This document shows, piece by piece, positions 25,341 to 35,010 of a stretch of 64,000 nt of DNA (its first letter is position 1; each line of letters begins with the position of its first letter). The stretch is taken from assembly GCF_006711645.1 (NCBI RefSeq), contig NZ_CP041247.1, forward strand, positions 1,178,001 to 1,242,000. The letters run 5' to 3'. This stretch comes from Klebsiella electrica (GTDB taxonomy: Bacteria; Pseudomonadota; Gammaproteobacteria; Enterobacterales; Enterobacteriaceae). The notes beneath the pieces were generated by a model that saw only the letters and a program-made list of their open reading frames with translations, did not search any database and had not been told where the DNA came from. The translations under genes were made by a program, and so were the position numbers.

Positions 25341-25370
25341 GAAAAAGGGGCACAAGCTGTGCCCCGGAAG
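25341..25370 (-). terminator. trxC terminator
   Basis: Minus-strand GGGGCACAGCTTGTGCCCC hairpin followed by TTTTT, directly after the trxC stop. Confidence 0.85.
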
Positions 25371-25372
25371 GT

Positions 25373-25798
25373 TTACTGCGCGTTAGCTTCATTCAGCCAG
25401 TTATCGAACGGCGCTTTCGGTACCGCGCCGTTAAGCATGTCGATGACTTCGCCTTTTTTAAAGATCATAATGGTCGGGATACTGCGGATGCGGAAACGCG
25501 CGCTCAGCTCGCGTTCGGCTTCGGTGTTCACTTTGACGAAGCGCATCTTGCCGCTGCGTTCTTCCGCGACGTCTTCAAAGATCGGCGCAAAATTACGACA
25601 AGGACCGCACCATGGCGCCCAGAAATCGACAACAACGGGCAGATCGTCCTTCAGTAGTTTATCCAGCGTTGCCCCGGTCGCGTTGATGACATCGCCGTCA
25701 AAAAGATCGTGGCCGCAGCGTCCGCACTTAGCGCCATCGGCGTGACGATCGTCGGGGATGCGGTTCAGAGCCTGACAACTGGCACAAACGGTATTCAT
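25373..25798 (-). CDS. trxC: TrxC, thioredoxin 2
   Basis: Zinc-containing cytoplasmic thioredoxin of 141 residues. The N-terminal extension carries two CxxC pairs (CASCQ and CGRCGHD) that bind zinc and make the redox activity oxidation-sensitive. The thioredoxin fold follows with the active site WAPWCGPC and the cis-Pro loop [10 protein letters not shown]. The C-terminus is two residues longer than E. coli (ANAQ). In E. coli it is OxyR-induced; I could not confirm an OxyR site in the 200 bases to the divergent yfiF. Confidence 0.95.
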   Translation of the reverse strand: MNTVCASCQALNRIPDDRHADGAKCGRCGHDLFDGDVINATGATLDKLLKDDLPVVVDFWAPWCGPCRNFAPIFEDVAEERSGKMRFVKVNTEAERELSARFRIRSIPTIMIFKKGEVIDMLNGAVPKAPFDNWLNEANAQ

Positions 25799-26001
25799 AA
25801 CTAACCTCTGGTTATGGGTTGCAGCGTGGCGCGTGGCCGATTTGTTTCTTTAATGTTACATATTATCGATTAGCTGCTATTAAACAACAATGTGTTTTGT
25901 TCGATGAATACGATAGACCCTATCTTTTAAACGAAATCATGGCGCAGCGGTGACACATCGGGTAATCTTCGCGCTTCGCGCAGCGCAGGTGGAGAAAATT
26001 G

Positions 26002-27072
26002 ATGAGCGACGAACTGAAAAATAAAAGCGGCAAGGTCAAAGTGATGTATGTCCGCAGTGATGATGATTCTGACAGACGCACCCATAACCCGCGTACCGGG
26101 AAAGGGGGAGGGCGCCCAGGAAAATCTCGTGTTGACGGCCGTAGCCGCCCTGCCCGCGATGAACGTAACAGCCGCGGTGATGACCGCAAACGTGACGATC
26201 GTAAACGCGATGATTTCGATCGTGACAGCTCTTCTCCGTGGCGTACCGTCTCGCGTGCGCCAAACGATGATGCGGCGGTGAAGCCGGATCACGGCGGGAT
26301 CAGCGGCAAAAGCTTTATCGATCCGGAAGTGTTGCGTCGTCAGCGCGCGGAAGAGACCCGCGTTTACGGTGAGAATGCTTGTCAGGCGCTGTTCCAGAGC
26401 CGTCCGGAAGCGATTGTTCGCGCCTGGTTTGTGCAGAGCGTCACCCCGCGTTTCAAAGAGGCGCTGCGCTGGATGGCGGCGAACCGCAAAGCTTATCACG
26501 TGGTTGATGAGGCTGAACTGGCAAAAGCATCCGGTACCGAGCATCACGGCGGCGTTTGCTTCCTGATTAAGAAACGTAACGGTACCTCGGTGGCTCAGTG
26601 GGTCGCCAAAGCCGACGCCGAAGATTGCGTTCTGGCGCTGGAAGATGTTGGTAACCCGCACAACCTCGGTGCGATCATGCGTAGCTGCGCGCATTTTGGC
26701 GTGAAGGGTGTGGTGGTGCAGGATGCCGGCATGCTGGAATCTGGCGCGGCAATCCGTACCGCGGAAGGCGGCGCAGAACACGTGGAGCCTGTCACCGGCG
26801 ACAGCTTTATTGACACTCTGGAGCAGTTCCGCAAAGCGGGCTACGCCATTGTTTCGACCTCCAGCCACAACGGCACGCCGTTGCATAAGGCCGAGCTGCC
26901 GAAGAAAATGGTGCTGGCATTAGGCCAGGAGCGCGATGGCCTGTCTGATGCGGCGATCTCCAGCGCCGATCTGAATGTGGCCATTGAAGGTACCGGCAAT
27001 GTAGAAAGCCTGAACGTCTCCGTGGCGACCGGCATATTGCTGGCCGAGTGGTGGCGTCAGAACAAGGCCTGA
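26002..27072 (+). CDS. yfiF: YfiF, SPOUT-family RNA methyltransferase (TrmH-like)
   Basis: 356-residue tRNA/rRNA 2'-O-methyltransferase homolog. The N-terminal third (about residues 1-100) is low-complexity and Arg/Asp/Lys rich, with tandem DDRKRDD units, probably a disordered RNA-binding tail. Next come a substrate-binding domain ([16 protein letters not shown] region) and a SPOUT knot with [16 protein letters not shown] and [12 protein letters not shown]. The specific RNA target is not known to me. Start 26002 (MSDELKNK) is preceded by a well-spaced GGAG. The tail is about a dozen residues longer than in E. coli because of the extra charged repeats. Confidence 0.9.
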   Translation: MSDELKNKSGKVKVMYVRSDDDSDRRTHNPRTGKGGGRPGKSRVDGRSRPARDERNSRGDDRKRDDRKRDDFDRDSSSPWRTVSRAPNDDAAVKPDHGGISGKSFIDPEVLRRQRAEETRVYGENACQALFQSRPEAIVRAWFVQSVTPRFKEALRWMAANRKAYHVVDEAELAKASGTEHHGGVCFLIKKRNGTSVAQWVAKADAEDCVLALEDVGNPHNLGAIMRSCAHFGVKGVVVQDAGMLESGAAIRTAEGGAEHVEPVTGDSFIDTLEQFRKAGYAIVSTSSHNGTPLHKAELPKKMVLALGQERDGLSDAAISSADLNVAIEGTGNVESLNVSVATGILLAEWWRQNKA

Positions 27073-27089
27073 TGGCTGAGTTCAATTGA

Positions 27090-27120
27090 AAAAATGCCAG
27101 CGTCACGCTGGCATTTTTGT
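27090..27120 (+). terminator. Bidirectional terminator between yfiF and ung
   Basis: AAAAAATGCCAGCG-TCA-CGCTGGCATTTTT: perfect stem with A run on one side and T run on the other, so it can end both convergent transcripts. Confidence 0.88.
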
Positions 27121-27138
27121 GTCTGCGAAAGGCGGAGA

Positions 27139-27828
27139 CTAAGCATCTGCGGCCGGTAATACCGGCATCCAGTCAATGGGGGACTCGCCGCGCTCGGCCA
27201 GCCACTGGTTAGTCTGGACGAAGTGATTACTACCGAAGAAACCGCGATGGGCGGAAAGCGGCGAAGGATGCGGCGCTTTTAGCACGCAATGACGTTTCCT
27301 GTCGATAATCGCCCCTTTTTTCTGCGCATGGGCGCCCCACAGTAAAAACACGACCCCTTCCCGATGTTCGTTGATCAATGAAATGACCTTATCGGTAAAG
27401 GTTTCCCAGCCAAGGCTGGCATGCGAATGGGCCTGACCCGCCCGCACCGTCAGGACGGTATTGAGCAGCAGAACCCCTTGTCGCGCCCAGCTTTCCAGAT
27501 AACCGTGCGTAGGACGGCTGAATCCCGGGATCGTCCCTTCCAGTTCTTTATACATATTTAACAGCGACGGCGGCGTCTGGATTCCCGGCAGTACGGAGAA
27601 GGCCAGGCCGTGCGCCTGTCCGGGCCCGTGATAAGGATCCTGACCAAGAATAACCACTTTGACATCGCCAAGTTCGGTATAACGAAAGGCATTAAAGACA
27701 TCTTTTTGCGGCGGATAAATCGTCATACCCGACTGGCGCTCTTCGGCGACGGTTTTCAGGGTATTCACAAAATAGGGCTGCTGCTTCTCTTCCGCCAGCA
27801 CGTCGTGCCAGGTCAATGGGGGGGTCAT
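27139..27828 (-). CDS. ung: Ung, uracil-DNA glycosylase
   Basis: Family 1 uracil-DNA glycosylase that starts base-excision repair of deaminated cytosine. The 229-residue protein has the water-activating loop GQDPYHG (Asp64) and the minor-groove intercalation loop HPSPLSAHR with the catalytic His. Start 27828 (MTPPLTWHD) follows a GGAGAGCAAG ribosome-binding site; the frame stays open for 58 more codons upstream but that stretch is AT-rich promoter DNA. Divergent from grcA. Confidence 0.96.
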   Translation of the reverse strand: MTPPLTWHDVLAEEKQQPYFVNTLKTVAEERQSGMTIYPPQKDVFNAFRYTELGDVKVVILGQDPYHGPGQAHGLAFSVLPGIQTPPSLLNMYKELEGTIPGFSRPTHGYLESWARQGVLLLNTVLTVRAGQAHSHASLGWETFTDKVISLINEHREGVVFLLWGAHAQKKGAIIDRKRHCVLKAPHPSPLSAHRGFFGSNHFVQTNQWLAERGESPIDWMPVLPAADA

Positions 27829-27968
27829 CTTGCTCTCCTGCAAAGTGTCATCACTATAGCTTAACTGCTTCTTTCTGCATAACAAAATCCACGGTGTCAG
27901 ACTGACGTTTCGCATGCAAAAAAAAATTGAAAATTTACAAAAATATTTTGCATAGCTTCTGGCGTAAC

Positions 27969-28063
27969 TTGATATAAAACAATAATATCCCTCTATACCC
28001 ATTTTTATTGAGTGGTTTTTGTTGATTTAAGTCAATGAATGCCGGTTGTTTGGCTGATATACA
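27969..28063 (+). promoter_or_regulatory. grcA promoter with two FNR boxes
   Basis: TTGATATAAAACAA at 27969-27982 and TTGATTTAAGTCAA at 28022-28035 match the FNR consensus TTGAT-N4-ATCAA in most positions. Their centres are 53 bp apart. A -10 candidate (TATACA, 28058-28063) puts them near -41 and -94, the spacing known for the anaerobic yfiD promoter of E. coli. Confidence 0.78.
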
Positions 28064-28145
28064 TACACTCAGACAACAATGGTTTTACCAATTGGCCGGG
28101 AATGGGCCAAAAAGACGAATAAATATTGCCTAAGGGAGGCATCAC

Positions 28146-28529
28146 ATGATTACTGGTATCCAAATTACTAAAGCTGCAAACGACGACCTGCTGAACTCTT
28201 TCTGGCTGCTGGATAGCGAAAAAGGCGAAGCCCGCTGCCTGTGTGCAAAAGGAAGCTTTGCTGAAGATGACGTGGTTGCGGTCAATAAACTGGGTGACAT
28301 CGAATATCGCGAAATTCCGCTCGATGTGAAACCGGAAGTCCGTGTAGAAGGCGGCCAGCATCTGAACGTTAACGTGCTGCGTCGTGAAACGCTGCTGGAT
28401 GCGGTTGAACATCCGGAAAAATATCCGCAGTTGACGATTCGTGTCTCTGGCTACGCGGTGCGCTTCAACTCCCTGACGCCAGAACAGCAGCGCGACGTTA
28501 TTGCTCGTACTTTTACTGAAAGCCTGTAA
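28146..28529 (+). CDS. grcA: GrcA (YfiD), autonomous glycyl radical cofactor
   Basis: 127-residue spare part for pyruvate formate-lyase: it replaces the C-terminal glycyl-radical domain of oxygen-damaged PflB. The radical loop RVSGYAVRF is intact with Gly102. The N-terminal half is less conserved relative to E. coli ([13 protein letters not shown]). AGGGAGG precedes the start. Expression should be anaerobic through the two FNR boxes upstream. A terminator lies between it and the convergent srmB. Confidence 0.96.
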   Translation: MITGIQITKAANDDLLNSFWLLDSEKGEARCLCAKGSFAEDDVVAVNKLGDIEYREIPLDVKPEVRVEGGQHLNVNVLRRETLLDAVEHPEKYPQLTIRVSGYAVRFNSLTPEQQRDVIARTFTESL

Positions 28530-28543
28530 GTCGAGGCTTGAAT

Positions 28544-28577
28544 ATAAAAACGCCGGGATATCCCGGCGTTTTTTTGT
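28544..28577 (+). terminator. Terminator between grcA and srmB
   Basis: AAAAACGCCGGGATATCCCGGCGTTTTTTT is a perfect palindrome with A and T runs, so it serves grcA and probably the convergent srmB, whose stop codon it adjoins. Confidence 0.88.
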
Positions 28578-29902
28578 TACTGCTGATTTTCACCCGCGCT
28601 ACCGCTTGGTTTACGGCGCTTGCCAACATTTTTGGCGTCGCGGTGACGTTTCTTCACGCGCGATTTCTCTTTATCTTTCTCTTTTTTCTGCTCGGCGCGT
28701 TTAGCCAGTACCTTTTTGGATGGCTTACCGGTCTGCTTCTCGCTCGGTGCGCGGGTTGTCGGGCGTAGTTCATCAATAACGCGCGCTTTGAGCGGCTCGT
28801 CAATATAGCGGCCAATTTTACCCAATAGCAGATGGTCATGAGCTTCAACCAGGGAAATGGCAACGCCTTTTTTCCCCGCGCGGCCGGTGCGTCCGATACG
28901 ATGCAGATAGGTATCCGCCGTGCGCGGCATGTCAAAGTTGAAAACGTGGCTCACGTCCGGAATATCTATCCCGCGGGCAGCGACGTCGGTGGCAATCAGT
29001 ACATTCATACGACCGTCGGTCATCCGTTTGATTGCTTCGTTACGCTTGGCCTGCACCATTTCGCCTTCCAGCCAGCAGGTATTGATCCCCGCTTCGCGCA
29101 GCCAGGAGGCCAGCTCATGAACGCGCTCGCGCTTACGCACAAAAACGATAGAGCGGGTTGCATCCGGCTGTTTCAGCAGGTTAACCAGGAGCGCGGTTTT
29201 ATGCTTAATGTCATCGGCGCGATAGTACCACTGATGAATTTTCTTACGTTCGCGCGTGGAGGGACTGGCGGAGACTTCAACGGGCTCTTCCAGCAGGCGC
29301 TCGGCAAAGTCTTTAATGGCATCGCCTTCGAGGGTCGCGGAAAACAGCATGGTCTGCTTACGCCAGCGGGTTTCACCGGCAATGTGCTCAATATCCTGCG
29401 CGAAGCCCATGTCCAGCATACGATCCGCTTCATCGAGGATCAGCGTTTCGACCGCCCGGCAGTCGAAGTTTTCTTCTTTAATATATTGCAGCAGGCGGCC
29501 GGTGGTGGCGACCACGATATCCTGGTTCTCGCTGAACACTTCCGCGTGGTTCATGTATGCGACACCGCCGGTGATGGTGGCAATGTCCAGATGTGTGTGG
29601 GCGGCCAGCTCACGGGCATGGTCGGCAACCTGCATCGCCAGCTCACGGGTCGGCGTCAGGATAAGAATACGCGGCGGCCCCGACTTCTTACGCGGGAAAT
29701 CAAGCAGGTGCTGCAACGCTGGCAACAGATACGCCGCTGTTTTACCGGTACCTGTCGGGGCTGAACCGAGAATATCACGGCCATCAAGCGCAGGCGGAAT
29801 AGCGGCGGCCTGAATGGCTGTCGGGCGTGTGAAACCTTTTTCCTGGAGGGCTTCCAGAAGGTTTTCGTCGAGTTCAAGTTCGGAAAAAGTCGTTACAGTC
29901 AT
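28577..29902 (-). CDS. srmB: SrmB, DEAD-box ATP-dependent RNA helicase
   Basis: DEAD-box helicase that helps early 50S subunit assembly. 441 residues: Q motif (FTRPTAIQ), Walker A APTGTGKT, DEAD box LDEADRMLD, SAT motif FSATLEG, and HRIGRTGRAG motif VI, then a lysine-rich tail (KKEKDKEKSRVKKRHRD) that fits RNA binding. Length is close to the 444 of E. coli. Convergent with grcA, divergent from trmN6. Confidence 0.96.
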   Translation of the reverse strand: MTVTTFSELELDENLLEALQEKGFTRPTAIQAAAIPPALDGRDILGSAPTGTGKTAAYLLPALQHLLDFPRKKSGPPRILILTPTRELAMQVADHARELAAHTHLDIATITGGVAYMNHAEVFSENQDIVVATTGRLLQYIKEENFDCRAVETLILDEADRMLDMGFAQDIEHIAGETRWRKQTMLFSATLEGDAIKDFAERLLEEPVEVSASPSTRERKKIHQWYYRADDIKHKTALLVNLLKQPDATRSIVFVRKRERVHELASWLREAGINTCWLEGEMVQAKRNEAIKRMTDGRMNVLIATDVAARGIDIPDVSHVFNFDMPRTADTYLHRIGRTGRAGKKGVAISLVEAHDHLLLGKIGRYIDEPLKARVIDELRPTTRAPSEKQTGKPSKKVLAKRAEQKKEKDKEKSRVKKRHRDAKNVGKRRKPSGSAGENQQ

Positions 29903-30033
29903 GATCTACCTCTGAGTGGACCGACGATTATAGACGTTACGGGCGTAATGTTCATCTGTTTGTAAGGCTATCTGTTCTCCGGTATTGTGCATAGCTTCAG
30001 GCTCAGGAGTTTTTGTTCGCAAGGTTATTCAGG

Positions 30034-30771
30034 ATGTCTCAGTCGAAGTTTGCGCTGCCGCGCAATGGTTTTACGTTTAAACAGTTCTTTATTGCCCACG
30101 ACCGCTGTGCGATGAAAGTGGGCACTGACGGCATTTTGCTTGGCGCGTGGGCGCCGATCGCGCAGGTCAAACACGTGCTGGATATCGGGACCGGTAGCGG
30201 TTTGCTGGCTTTAATGCTGGCTCAGCGAACCGACAACCGGGTTATGCTGGATGCGGTAGAGCTTGATGAAGAGGCGACAGCGCAAGCGCGCGAAAACGTG
30301 GCGACCTCCCCGTGGGGGTCGCGTATCCAGGTGCATCAGGGTGATATTCAACAGTGGCAGCCTGCGCAAACCCGCCGTTATGAACTGATTGTCAGCAACC
30401 CGCCTTTTTTTACCGAAGGTGTGCCCTGTGCGACATCGCAGCGCGAGCAGGCGCGATATACGACCACGCTCGATCACGTCACGCTCTTAACCTGTGCCGC
30501 GGAGTCGATCACCGAAGAGGGCTTTTTCTGCGTGGTGTTACCGGTGGATATTGGTAATGCGTTTGTTCAACGCGCCGAAACTATGGGCTGGCATCTGCGT
30601 TTACGCACCGATGTCGCGGAAACAGAAATGCGCCCGCCGCACCGCGTACTGCTGGCTTTCTCGCCGACCGCCGGGGAGTGTTTTAGCGATCGGCTGATTA
30701 TCCGTGGGCCTGAGCAGCAATACTCCGAAGGGTTTACTGCCCTGACCCAGGACTTTTACCTCTTTATGTGA
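30034..30771 (+). CDS. trmN6: TrmN6 (YfiC), tRNA1(Val) adenine-37 N6-methyltransferase
   Basis: SAM-dependent methyltransferase that makes m6A37 in tRNA1-Val. Class I fold with the SAM loop [11 protein letters not shown] near residues 49-59 and the N6-adenine motif IV as NPPF (NPPY in E. coli; both are allowed in this class). 245 residues from the ATG at 30034 (MSQSKFALP). The C-terminus ends FYLFM as in E. coli. Its last 16 bp overlap the convergent nadB. Confidence 0.93.
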   Translation: MSQSKFALPRNGFTFKQFFIAHDRCAMKVGTDGILLGAWAPIAQVKHVLDIGTGSGLLALMLAQRTDNRVMLDAVELDEEATAQARENVATSPWGSRIQVHQGDIQQWQPAQTRRYELIVSNPPFFTEGVPCATSQREQARYTTTLDHVTLLTCAAESITEEGFFCVVLPVDIGNAFVQRAETMGWHLRLRTDVAETEMRPPHRVLLAFSPTAGECFSDRLIIRGPEQQYSEGFTALTQDFYLFM

Positions 30772-32375
30772 GCCAGAGGTGACAGAATCGACGGGCCGCT
30801 ATCCGCAAGTTGTTGCGGGTAATCCAGCGTATAGTGCAGCCCGCGACTCTCTTTACGCTGCATTGCGCAGCGAACGATCAGCTCGGCTACCTGCACCAGG
30901 TTGCGCAACTCCAGCAAATTGTTCGACACGCGGAAGCGGGCGTAATATTCGTCGAGCTCCTGCTGCAACATGGTAATTCGTCGTAGCGCACGCTCCAGCC
31001 GACGAGTGGTGCGGACAATCCCCACGTAGTCCCACATCAATAATCTTAGCTCGTGCCAGTTATGTTGAATCACCACCAGTTCATCGGGGATCTCAACCTG
31101 ACTCTCATCCCAGGAAGGGAGGCTGTTAACCGGTTGCGCCAGCGGCAGACGCCGGAGAATATCCTCGGCGGCGGACCAACCGTAGACCAGGCATTCGAGC
31201 AGCGAATTTGACGCCATGCGGTTAGCTCCGTGCAGCCCGGTGTAGCTCACTTCGCCAATCGCATACAGCCCGTCAACATCAGTACGTCCGTTGTCATCAA
31301 CCATCACGCCGCCGCAGGTATAGTGGGCGGCGGGGACAATCGGGACGGGTTCTTTTGTCAAATCGATACCCAGGCCGAGCAGTTTTTCGTAGATCATCGG
31401 GAAATGCTGACGAATAAAGGCTTCAGGCTTATGGCTGATGTCGAGATACATACAATCGACGCCGAGGCGTTTCATCTCATGGTCAATCGCGCGGGCGACG
31501 ATATCGCGTGGAGCCAGCTCGCCACGTTCGTCAAAATCGGGCATAAACCGGGTTCCGTCCGGGCGTTTCAGGTATGCGCCCTCGCCGCGTAATGCTTCGG
31601 TTAACAGGAAATTGCGCGCCTGCGGATGGTACAAGGCGGTGGGGTGAAACTGGTTGAACTCGAGGTTGGCCACGCGACAGCCGGCGCGCCAGGCCATAGC
31701 AATGCCATCGCCGGAGGAGACGTCCGGATTGGTGGTGTACTGATAGACTTTCGCCGCCCCGCCGGTGGCCAGTACCACGGATTTCGCGCGGCAGGTCTCA
31801 ACCTTTTCTTTGTTCCGGTTCCAGATCCAGGCGCCAACCACACGGCGCGTCCCCGGCAGGCCGATTTTATCGGAAATGATCAAATCAACGGCGTTACTCC
31901 GCTCCAGAATACGAATATTCGGGTGCGCGAGCGCCTGGCCAACCAGCGTCGTTTCCACCGCTTTACCGGTGGCATCGGCCGCGTGGAGAATCCGGCGATG
32001 GCTATGGCCACCTTCACGGGTCAGGTGGTAGCTCTGTTCGCCGTTGGCCTGGGTCTGGGTATCAAACAGCACACCCTGATCGATAAGCCATTGCACACAA
32101 GATTTGGCGTTGCTGGCGACGAAAGAGACAGCATGGCGATCGCACAGGCCGGCCCCGGCGATGAGCGTATCTTCAACGTGAGATTCCACGCTGTCGGTTT
32201 CATCAAAAACGGCGGCAATGCCGCCCTGCGCGTACAGCGTGGAACCTTCGCTGACAGGGCCTTTGCTCAGTACGGCGACGGAGCTGTGCTCCGCCAGACG
32301 TAGCGCAAGGGATAAACCGGCAGCGCCGCTGCCGATAATCAGCACATCACAGGAGAAGTCAGGAGTCGTATTCAT
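30756..32375 (-). CDS. nadB: NadB, L-aspartate oxidase
   Basis: FAD enzyme that oxidises aspartate to iminoaspartate, the first step of de novo NAD synthesis with NadA. 539 residues; FAD-binding [15 protein letters not shown] near the N-terminus, the succinate-dehydrogenase-like active-site region [17 protein letters not shown], and [22 protein letters not shown]. It is transcribed away from rpoE, and the tail overlaps trmN6 on the other strand. Confidence 0.96.
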   Translation of the reverse strand: MNTTPDFSCDVLIIGSGAAGLSLALRLAEHSSVAVLSKGPVSEGSTLYAQGGIAAVFDETDSVESHVEDTLIAGAGLCDRHAVSFVASNAKSCVQWLIDQGVLFDTQTQANGEQSYHLTREGGHSHRRILHAADATGKAVETTLVGQALAHPNIRILERSNAVDLIISDKIGLPGTRRVVGAWIWNRNKEKVETCRAKSVVLATGGAAKVYQYTTNPDVSSGDGIAMAWRAGCRVANLEFNQFHPTALYHPQARNFLLTEALRGEGAYLKRPDGTRFMPDFDERGELAPRDIVARAIDHEMKRLGVDCMYLDISHKPEAFIRQHFPMIYEKLLGLGIDLTKEPVPIVPAAHYTCGGVMVDDNGRTDVDGLYAIGEVSYTGLHGANRMASNSLLECLVYGWSAAEDILRRLPLAQPVNSLPSWDESQVEIPDELVVIQHNWHELRLLMWDYVGIVRTTRRLERALRRITMLQQELDEYYARFRVSNNLLELRNLVQVAELIVRCAMQRKESRGLHYTLDYPQQLADSGPSILSPLAHIKR

Positions 32376-32796
32376 CGTCTTTGTTTAATTTACTAAACAC
32401 ATTTTTGCCACAATAGCACCAGGTCGTGATGATTCGTACATTTTTTTTACTGGCCGTTGTGGAAACTAAACATAAGCGGGTGGGGCGGCGCAGTGTAAAC
32501 GAAAGAAAATATTTGCGAGGCAGGTCGTTAGCTTCAGATTTTATAGTGAAATAAAAGCGATGTTACGTTACCCTTCTGGCGGACCTTACGCTTTTTCTTC
32601 ATCATCTTACCTGGCGTTGAGTTGCGGGACATATAATGAGAGATAACAAATCGTCCGCCGTTGCCAGACAAAAATCAAAGGCGTAACGGAACTTTATTGT
32701 TTTCAAACACTCCAATCGTCTGCTTGCTCATATTGCAGTGATTGGGTAGTGCTTTGAAGACGCATGGGAATTGGGTTTGGGGAGACATTACCTCGG
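32376..32796 (+). other. nadB-rpoE intergenic region and rpoE leader
   Basis: 421 bases that contain the divergent nadB and rpoE promoters and a long rpoE leader. A sigmaE promoter lies at 32688-32715 (separate entry). Two short open frames are visible: a 28-codon frame from the ATG at 32560 and a 16-codon frame from 32636. E. coli has a leader peptide gene (rseD) in this position, but I cannot say that either frame is its counterpart. Confidence 0.5.
32688..32715 (+). promoter_or_regulatory. SigmaE-dependent autoregulatory promoter of rpoE
   Basis: GGAACTT at 32688-32694, 16 bp spacer, TCCAA at 32711-32715. This fits the sigmaE consensus (GGAACTT, TCNAA) and the location of the autoregulated rpoE promoter, about 80 bp before the start codon. 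Confidence 0.8.
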
Positions 32797-33372
32797 ATGA
32801 GCGAGCAGTTAACGGATCAGGTCCTCGTCGAACGGGTCCAGAAAGGAGATCAGAAAGCGTTTAACTTGCTGGTGGTGCGCTATCAGCATAAGGTCGCGAG
32901 CCTGGTCTCCCGCTACGTGCCGCCGGGCGATATCCCTGACGTTGTTCAGGAATCGTTCGTAAAAGCATGGCGCGCGCTGGAGTCCTTCCGGGGAGATAGT
33001 GCTTTTTATACCTGGTTATATCGCATCGCTGTCAACACGGCGAAGAATTATCTGGTAGCTCAGGGACGCCGTCCACCGTCCAGCGATGTTGACGCCAATG
33101 AGGCGGAAAACTTCGAAAGTGGGGGGGCGCTAAAAGAAATTTCGAACCCTGAGAACTTAATGTTGTCAGAAGAACTGAGACAAATAGTTTTTCGTACCAT
33201 TGAATCACTCCCGGAAGATTTACGCATGGCAATTACGTTGCGGGAGCTGGATGGCCTGAGCTATGAAGAGATAGCCGCTATCATGGATTGCCCGGTAGGA
33301 ACGGTACGTTCACGCATTTTTCGGGCACGAGAAGCTATTGATAATAAAGTTCAACCGCTTATCAGGCGTTGA
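32797..33372 (+). CDS. rpoE: RpoE, extracytoplasmic stress sigma factor sigma24
   Basis: ECF sigma factor that directs transcription of outer-membrane stress genes. 191 residues starting at 32797 (MSEQLTDQ): sigma region 2 (about 25-92, with DVVQESFVKAWRALESFRG) and region 4 (about 135-185, with YEEIAAIMDCPVGTVRSRIFRAR as the helix-turn-helix). The frame is open 11 codons upstream but the family start is clear. First gene of rpoE-rseA-rseB-rseC, autoregulated and held by the anti-sigma factor RseA. Confidence 0.97.
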   Translation: MSEQLTDQVLVERVQKGDQKAFNLLVVRYQHKVASLVSRYVPPGDIPDVVQESFVKAWRALESFRGDSAFYTWLYRIAVNTAKNYLVAQGRRPPSSDVDANEAENFESGGALKEISNPENLMLSEELRQIVFRTIESLPEDLRMAITLRELDGLSYEEIAAIMDCPVGTVRSRIFRAREAIDNKVQPLIRR

Positions 33373-33403
33373 CGATAGCGGAATACTGAAAAGGGTATCA
33401 GGC

Positions 33404-34054
33404 ATGCAGAAAGAAAAACTTTCGGCCTTAATGGATGGTGAAACGCTGGATAACGAGCTGCTCAATGAGCTGAGCCGTTCTTCTGAAATGCAAAAGACCT
33501 GGGAGAGCTACCATCTCATCCGTGATTCGCTGCGAGGCGATACCGCTGAGATGCTCCATTTTGATATCTCAGCCCGCGTGATGGCCGCCATTGAGAACGA
33601 GCCCGTTCGTCAGGCGGTGCCGCTTATTCCTGAATCTCAGCCAGCACCACACCAGTGGCGTCAGATGCCTTTCTGGCAGAAAGTCCGCCCGTGGGCCAGT
33701 TCACTGACTCAGATGGGGGTGGCAGCGTGCGTTTCGCTTGCTGTTATCGTCGGCGTCCAGCAGTATAATGGGCAAAGCGAATCCGCTCAGCAGCCCGAAG
33801 CGCCTGTTTTCAACACCATGCCGATGATGGGGAAAGCCAGCCCGGTCAGTCTTGGCGTTCCGGCTGATGCGTCGGCAGGGAGCGGCCAGCAGGCTCAGGT
33901 GCAAGAACAGCGTCGCCGTATTAATGCTATGCTGCAGGACTATGAATTGCAGCGTCGCCTGCACGCAGAACAGCTTCAGTTTGGTCAGGCCCAGACTCAG
34001 CAAGCCGCTGTTCAGGTGCCAGGCTATCAAACTTTAGGAACGCAATCGCAGTAA
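33404..34054 (+). CDS. rseA: RseA, anti-sigmaE factor
   Basis: Single-pass inner-membrane protein that binds sigmaE with its cytoplasmic domain and is destroyed by DegS, RseP and ClpXP on envelope stress. 216 residues: N-terminal sigma-binding domain (1-66, MQKEKLSALMDGE), a membrane segment near residues 100-118 (MGVAACVSLAVIVGV), and a Gln-rich periplasmic domain that binds RseB. It lies 31 bp after rpoE; its stop overlaps the rseB start by one base. Confidence 0.96.
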   Translation: MQKEKLSALMDGETLDNELLNELSRSSEMQKTWESYHLIRDSLRGDTAEMLHFDISARVMAAIENEPVRQAVPLIPESQPAPHQWRQMPFWQKVRPWASSLTQMGVAACVSLAVIVGVQQYNGQSESAQQPEAPVFNTMPMMGKASPVSLGVPADASAGSGQQAQVQEQRRRINAMLQDYELQRRLHAEQLQFGQAQTQQAAVQVPGYQTLGTQSQ

Positions 34055-35010
34055 TGAAGCAACTTTGGTGTGCCATGTCGCTCATGGCAGGCAGCCTGTT
34101 CTTCTCTGTCAACGCCTCGGCTGATACATCGTCCGGGGCGTTGTTGCAGCAAATGAACCTGGCCAGCCAGTCCCTCAATTATGAGCTGTCTTTCATCAGC
34201 ATCAACAAACAGGGCGTTGAGTCGCTGCGTTATCGTCACGCGCGGCTGAACAATCAACCTCTTGCCCAGCTTTTACAACTCGACGGCCCACGCCGGGAGG
34301 TTGTACTGCGCGGTAATGAAATCAGCTATTTTGAACCGGGGCTCGATCCGTTCACGCTGAATGGCGACTATATCGTCGATTCATTGCCTTCGCTGGCCTA
34401 TACCGATTTTAAGCGACTGGCTGCCTACTACGACTTTATCTCTGTCGGACGCACTCGTATTGCCGACCGGCTATGTGAAGTGATTCGCGTTGTTGCGCGG
34501 GACGGTACGCGCTATAGCTACATTGTCTGGCTGGATGCGGAAACCAGGCTGCCGATGCGCGTTGATTTGCTCGACCGCGACGGGGAAACGCTGGAACAGT
34601 TCCGGGTGGTGTCCTTTAACGTCGGCGATAAGGTCAGCAGCAGTATGGAGACCCTGGCGAAAGCCAGTCTGCCACCCCTGCTGTCGGTGCCGGAAGCAGG
34701 CGATAAAGCCAATTTCAACTGGGCGCCAGCCTGGCTGCCGCAGGGCGTTTCAGAAGTCTCCAGCAGTCAGCGTCGTCTGCCGACGTTTGATGGTCCGGTT
34801 GAATCTCGCCTGTACTCAGATGGGCTGTTTAGCTTCTCGATAAACGTGAACCGCGCCTCGGCAAACAGTAGCGATCAGCTGCTGCGTACCGGGCGTCGCA
34901 CTGTGAGCACGACGGTACGTGATAACGCCGAGATAACCGTGGTTGGCGAGCTGCCGCCGCAAACGGCTAAACGCATCTCCGACAGCATCAAATTCAGGGC
35001 AGTACAATGA
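34054..35010 (+). CDS. rseB: RseB, periplasmic regulator of RseA
   Basis: Periplasmic protein that protects RseA from DegS and senses lipopolysaccharide intermediates. 318 residues with a signal peptide (MKQLWCAMSLMAGSLFFSVNASA) and the MucB/RseB-type domain (ELSFISINKQGVESLRYRHA; RVDLLDRDGETLEQF). The start at 34054 shares a base with the rseA stop and the end overlaps rseC (ATGA), so the operon is translationally coupled. Confidence 0.96.
   Translation: MKQLWCAMSLMAGSLFFSVNASADTSSGALLQQMNLASQSLNYELSFISINKQGVESLRYRHARLNNQPLAQLLQLDGPRREVVLRGNEISYFEPGLDPFTLNGDYIVDSLPSLAYTDFKRLAAYYDFISVGRTRIADRLCEVIRVVARDGTRYSYIVWLDAETRLPMRVDLLDRDGETLEQFRVVSFNVGDKVSSSMETLAKASLPPLLSVPEAGDKANFNWAPAWLPQGVSEVSSSQRRLPTFDGPVESRLYSDGLFSFSINVNRASANSSDQLLRTGRRTVSTTVRDNAEITVVGELPPQTAKRISDSIKFRAVQ

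Noticed and set aside
25927..26886. 319-codon open frame antisense to yfiF
   Set aside because: It lies opposite a well-supported gene, has no recognisable domains and its composition is the mirror of yfiF codons; a shadow frame.
27829..28002. 58-codon N-terminal extension of Ung
   Set aside because: AT-rich, overlaps the FNR-type promoter area, and the family start at 27828 has a good ribosome-binding site.
28832..29764. 310-codon open frame antisense to srmB
   Set aside because: Opposite conserved helicase motifs; composition explained by srmB codon bias.
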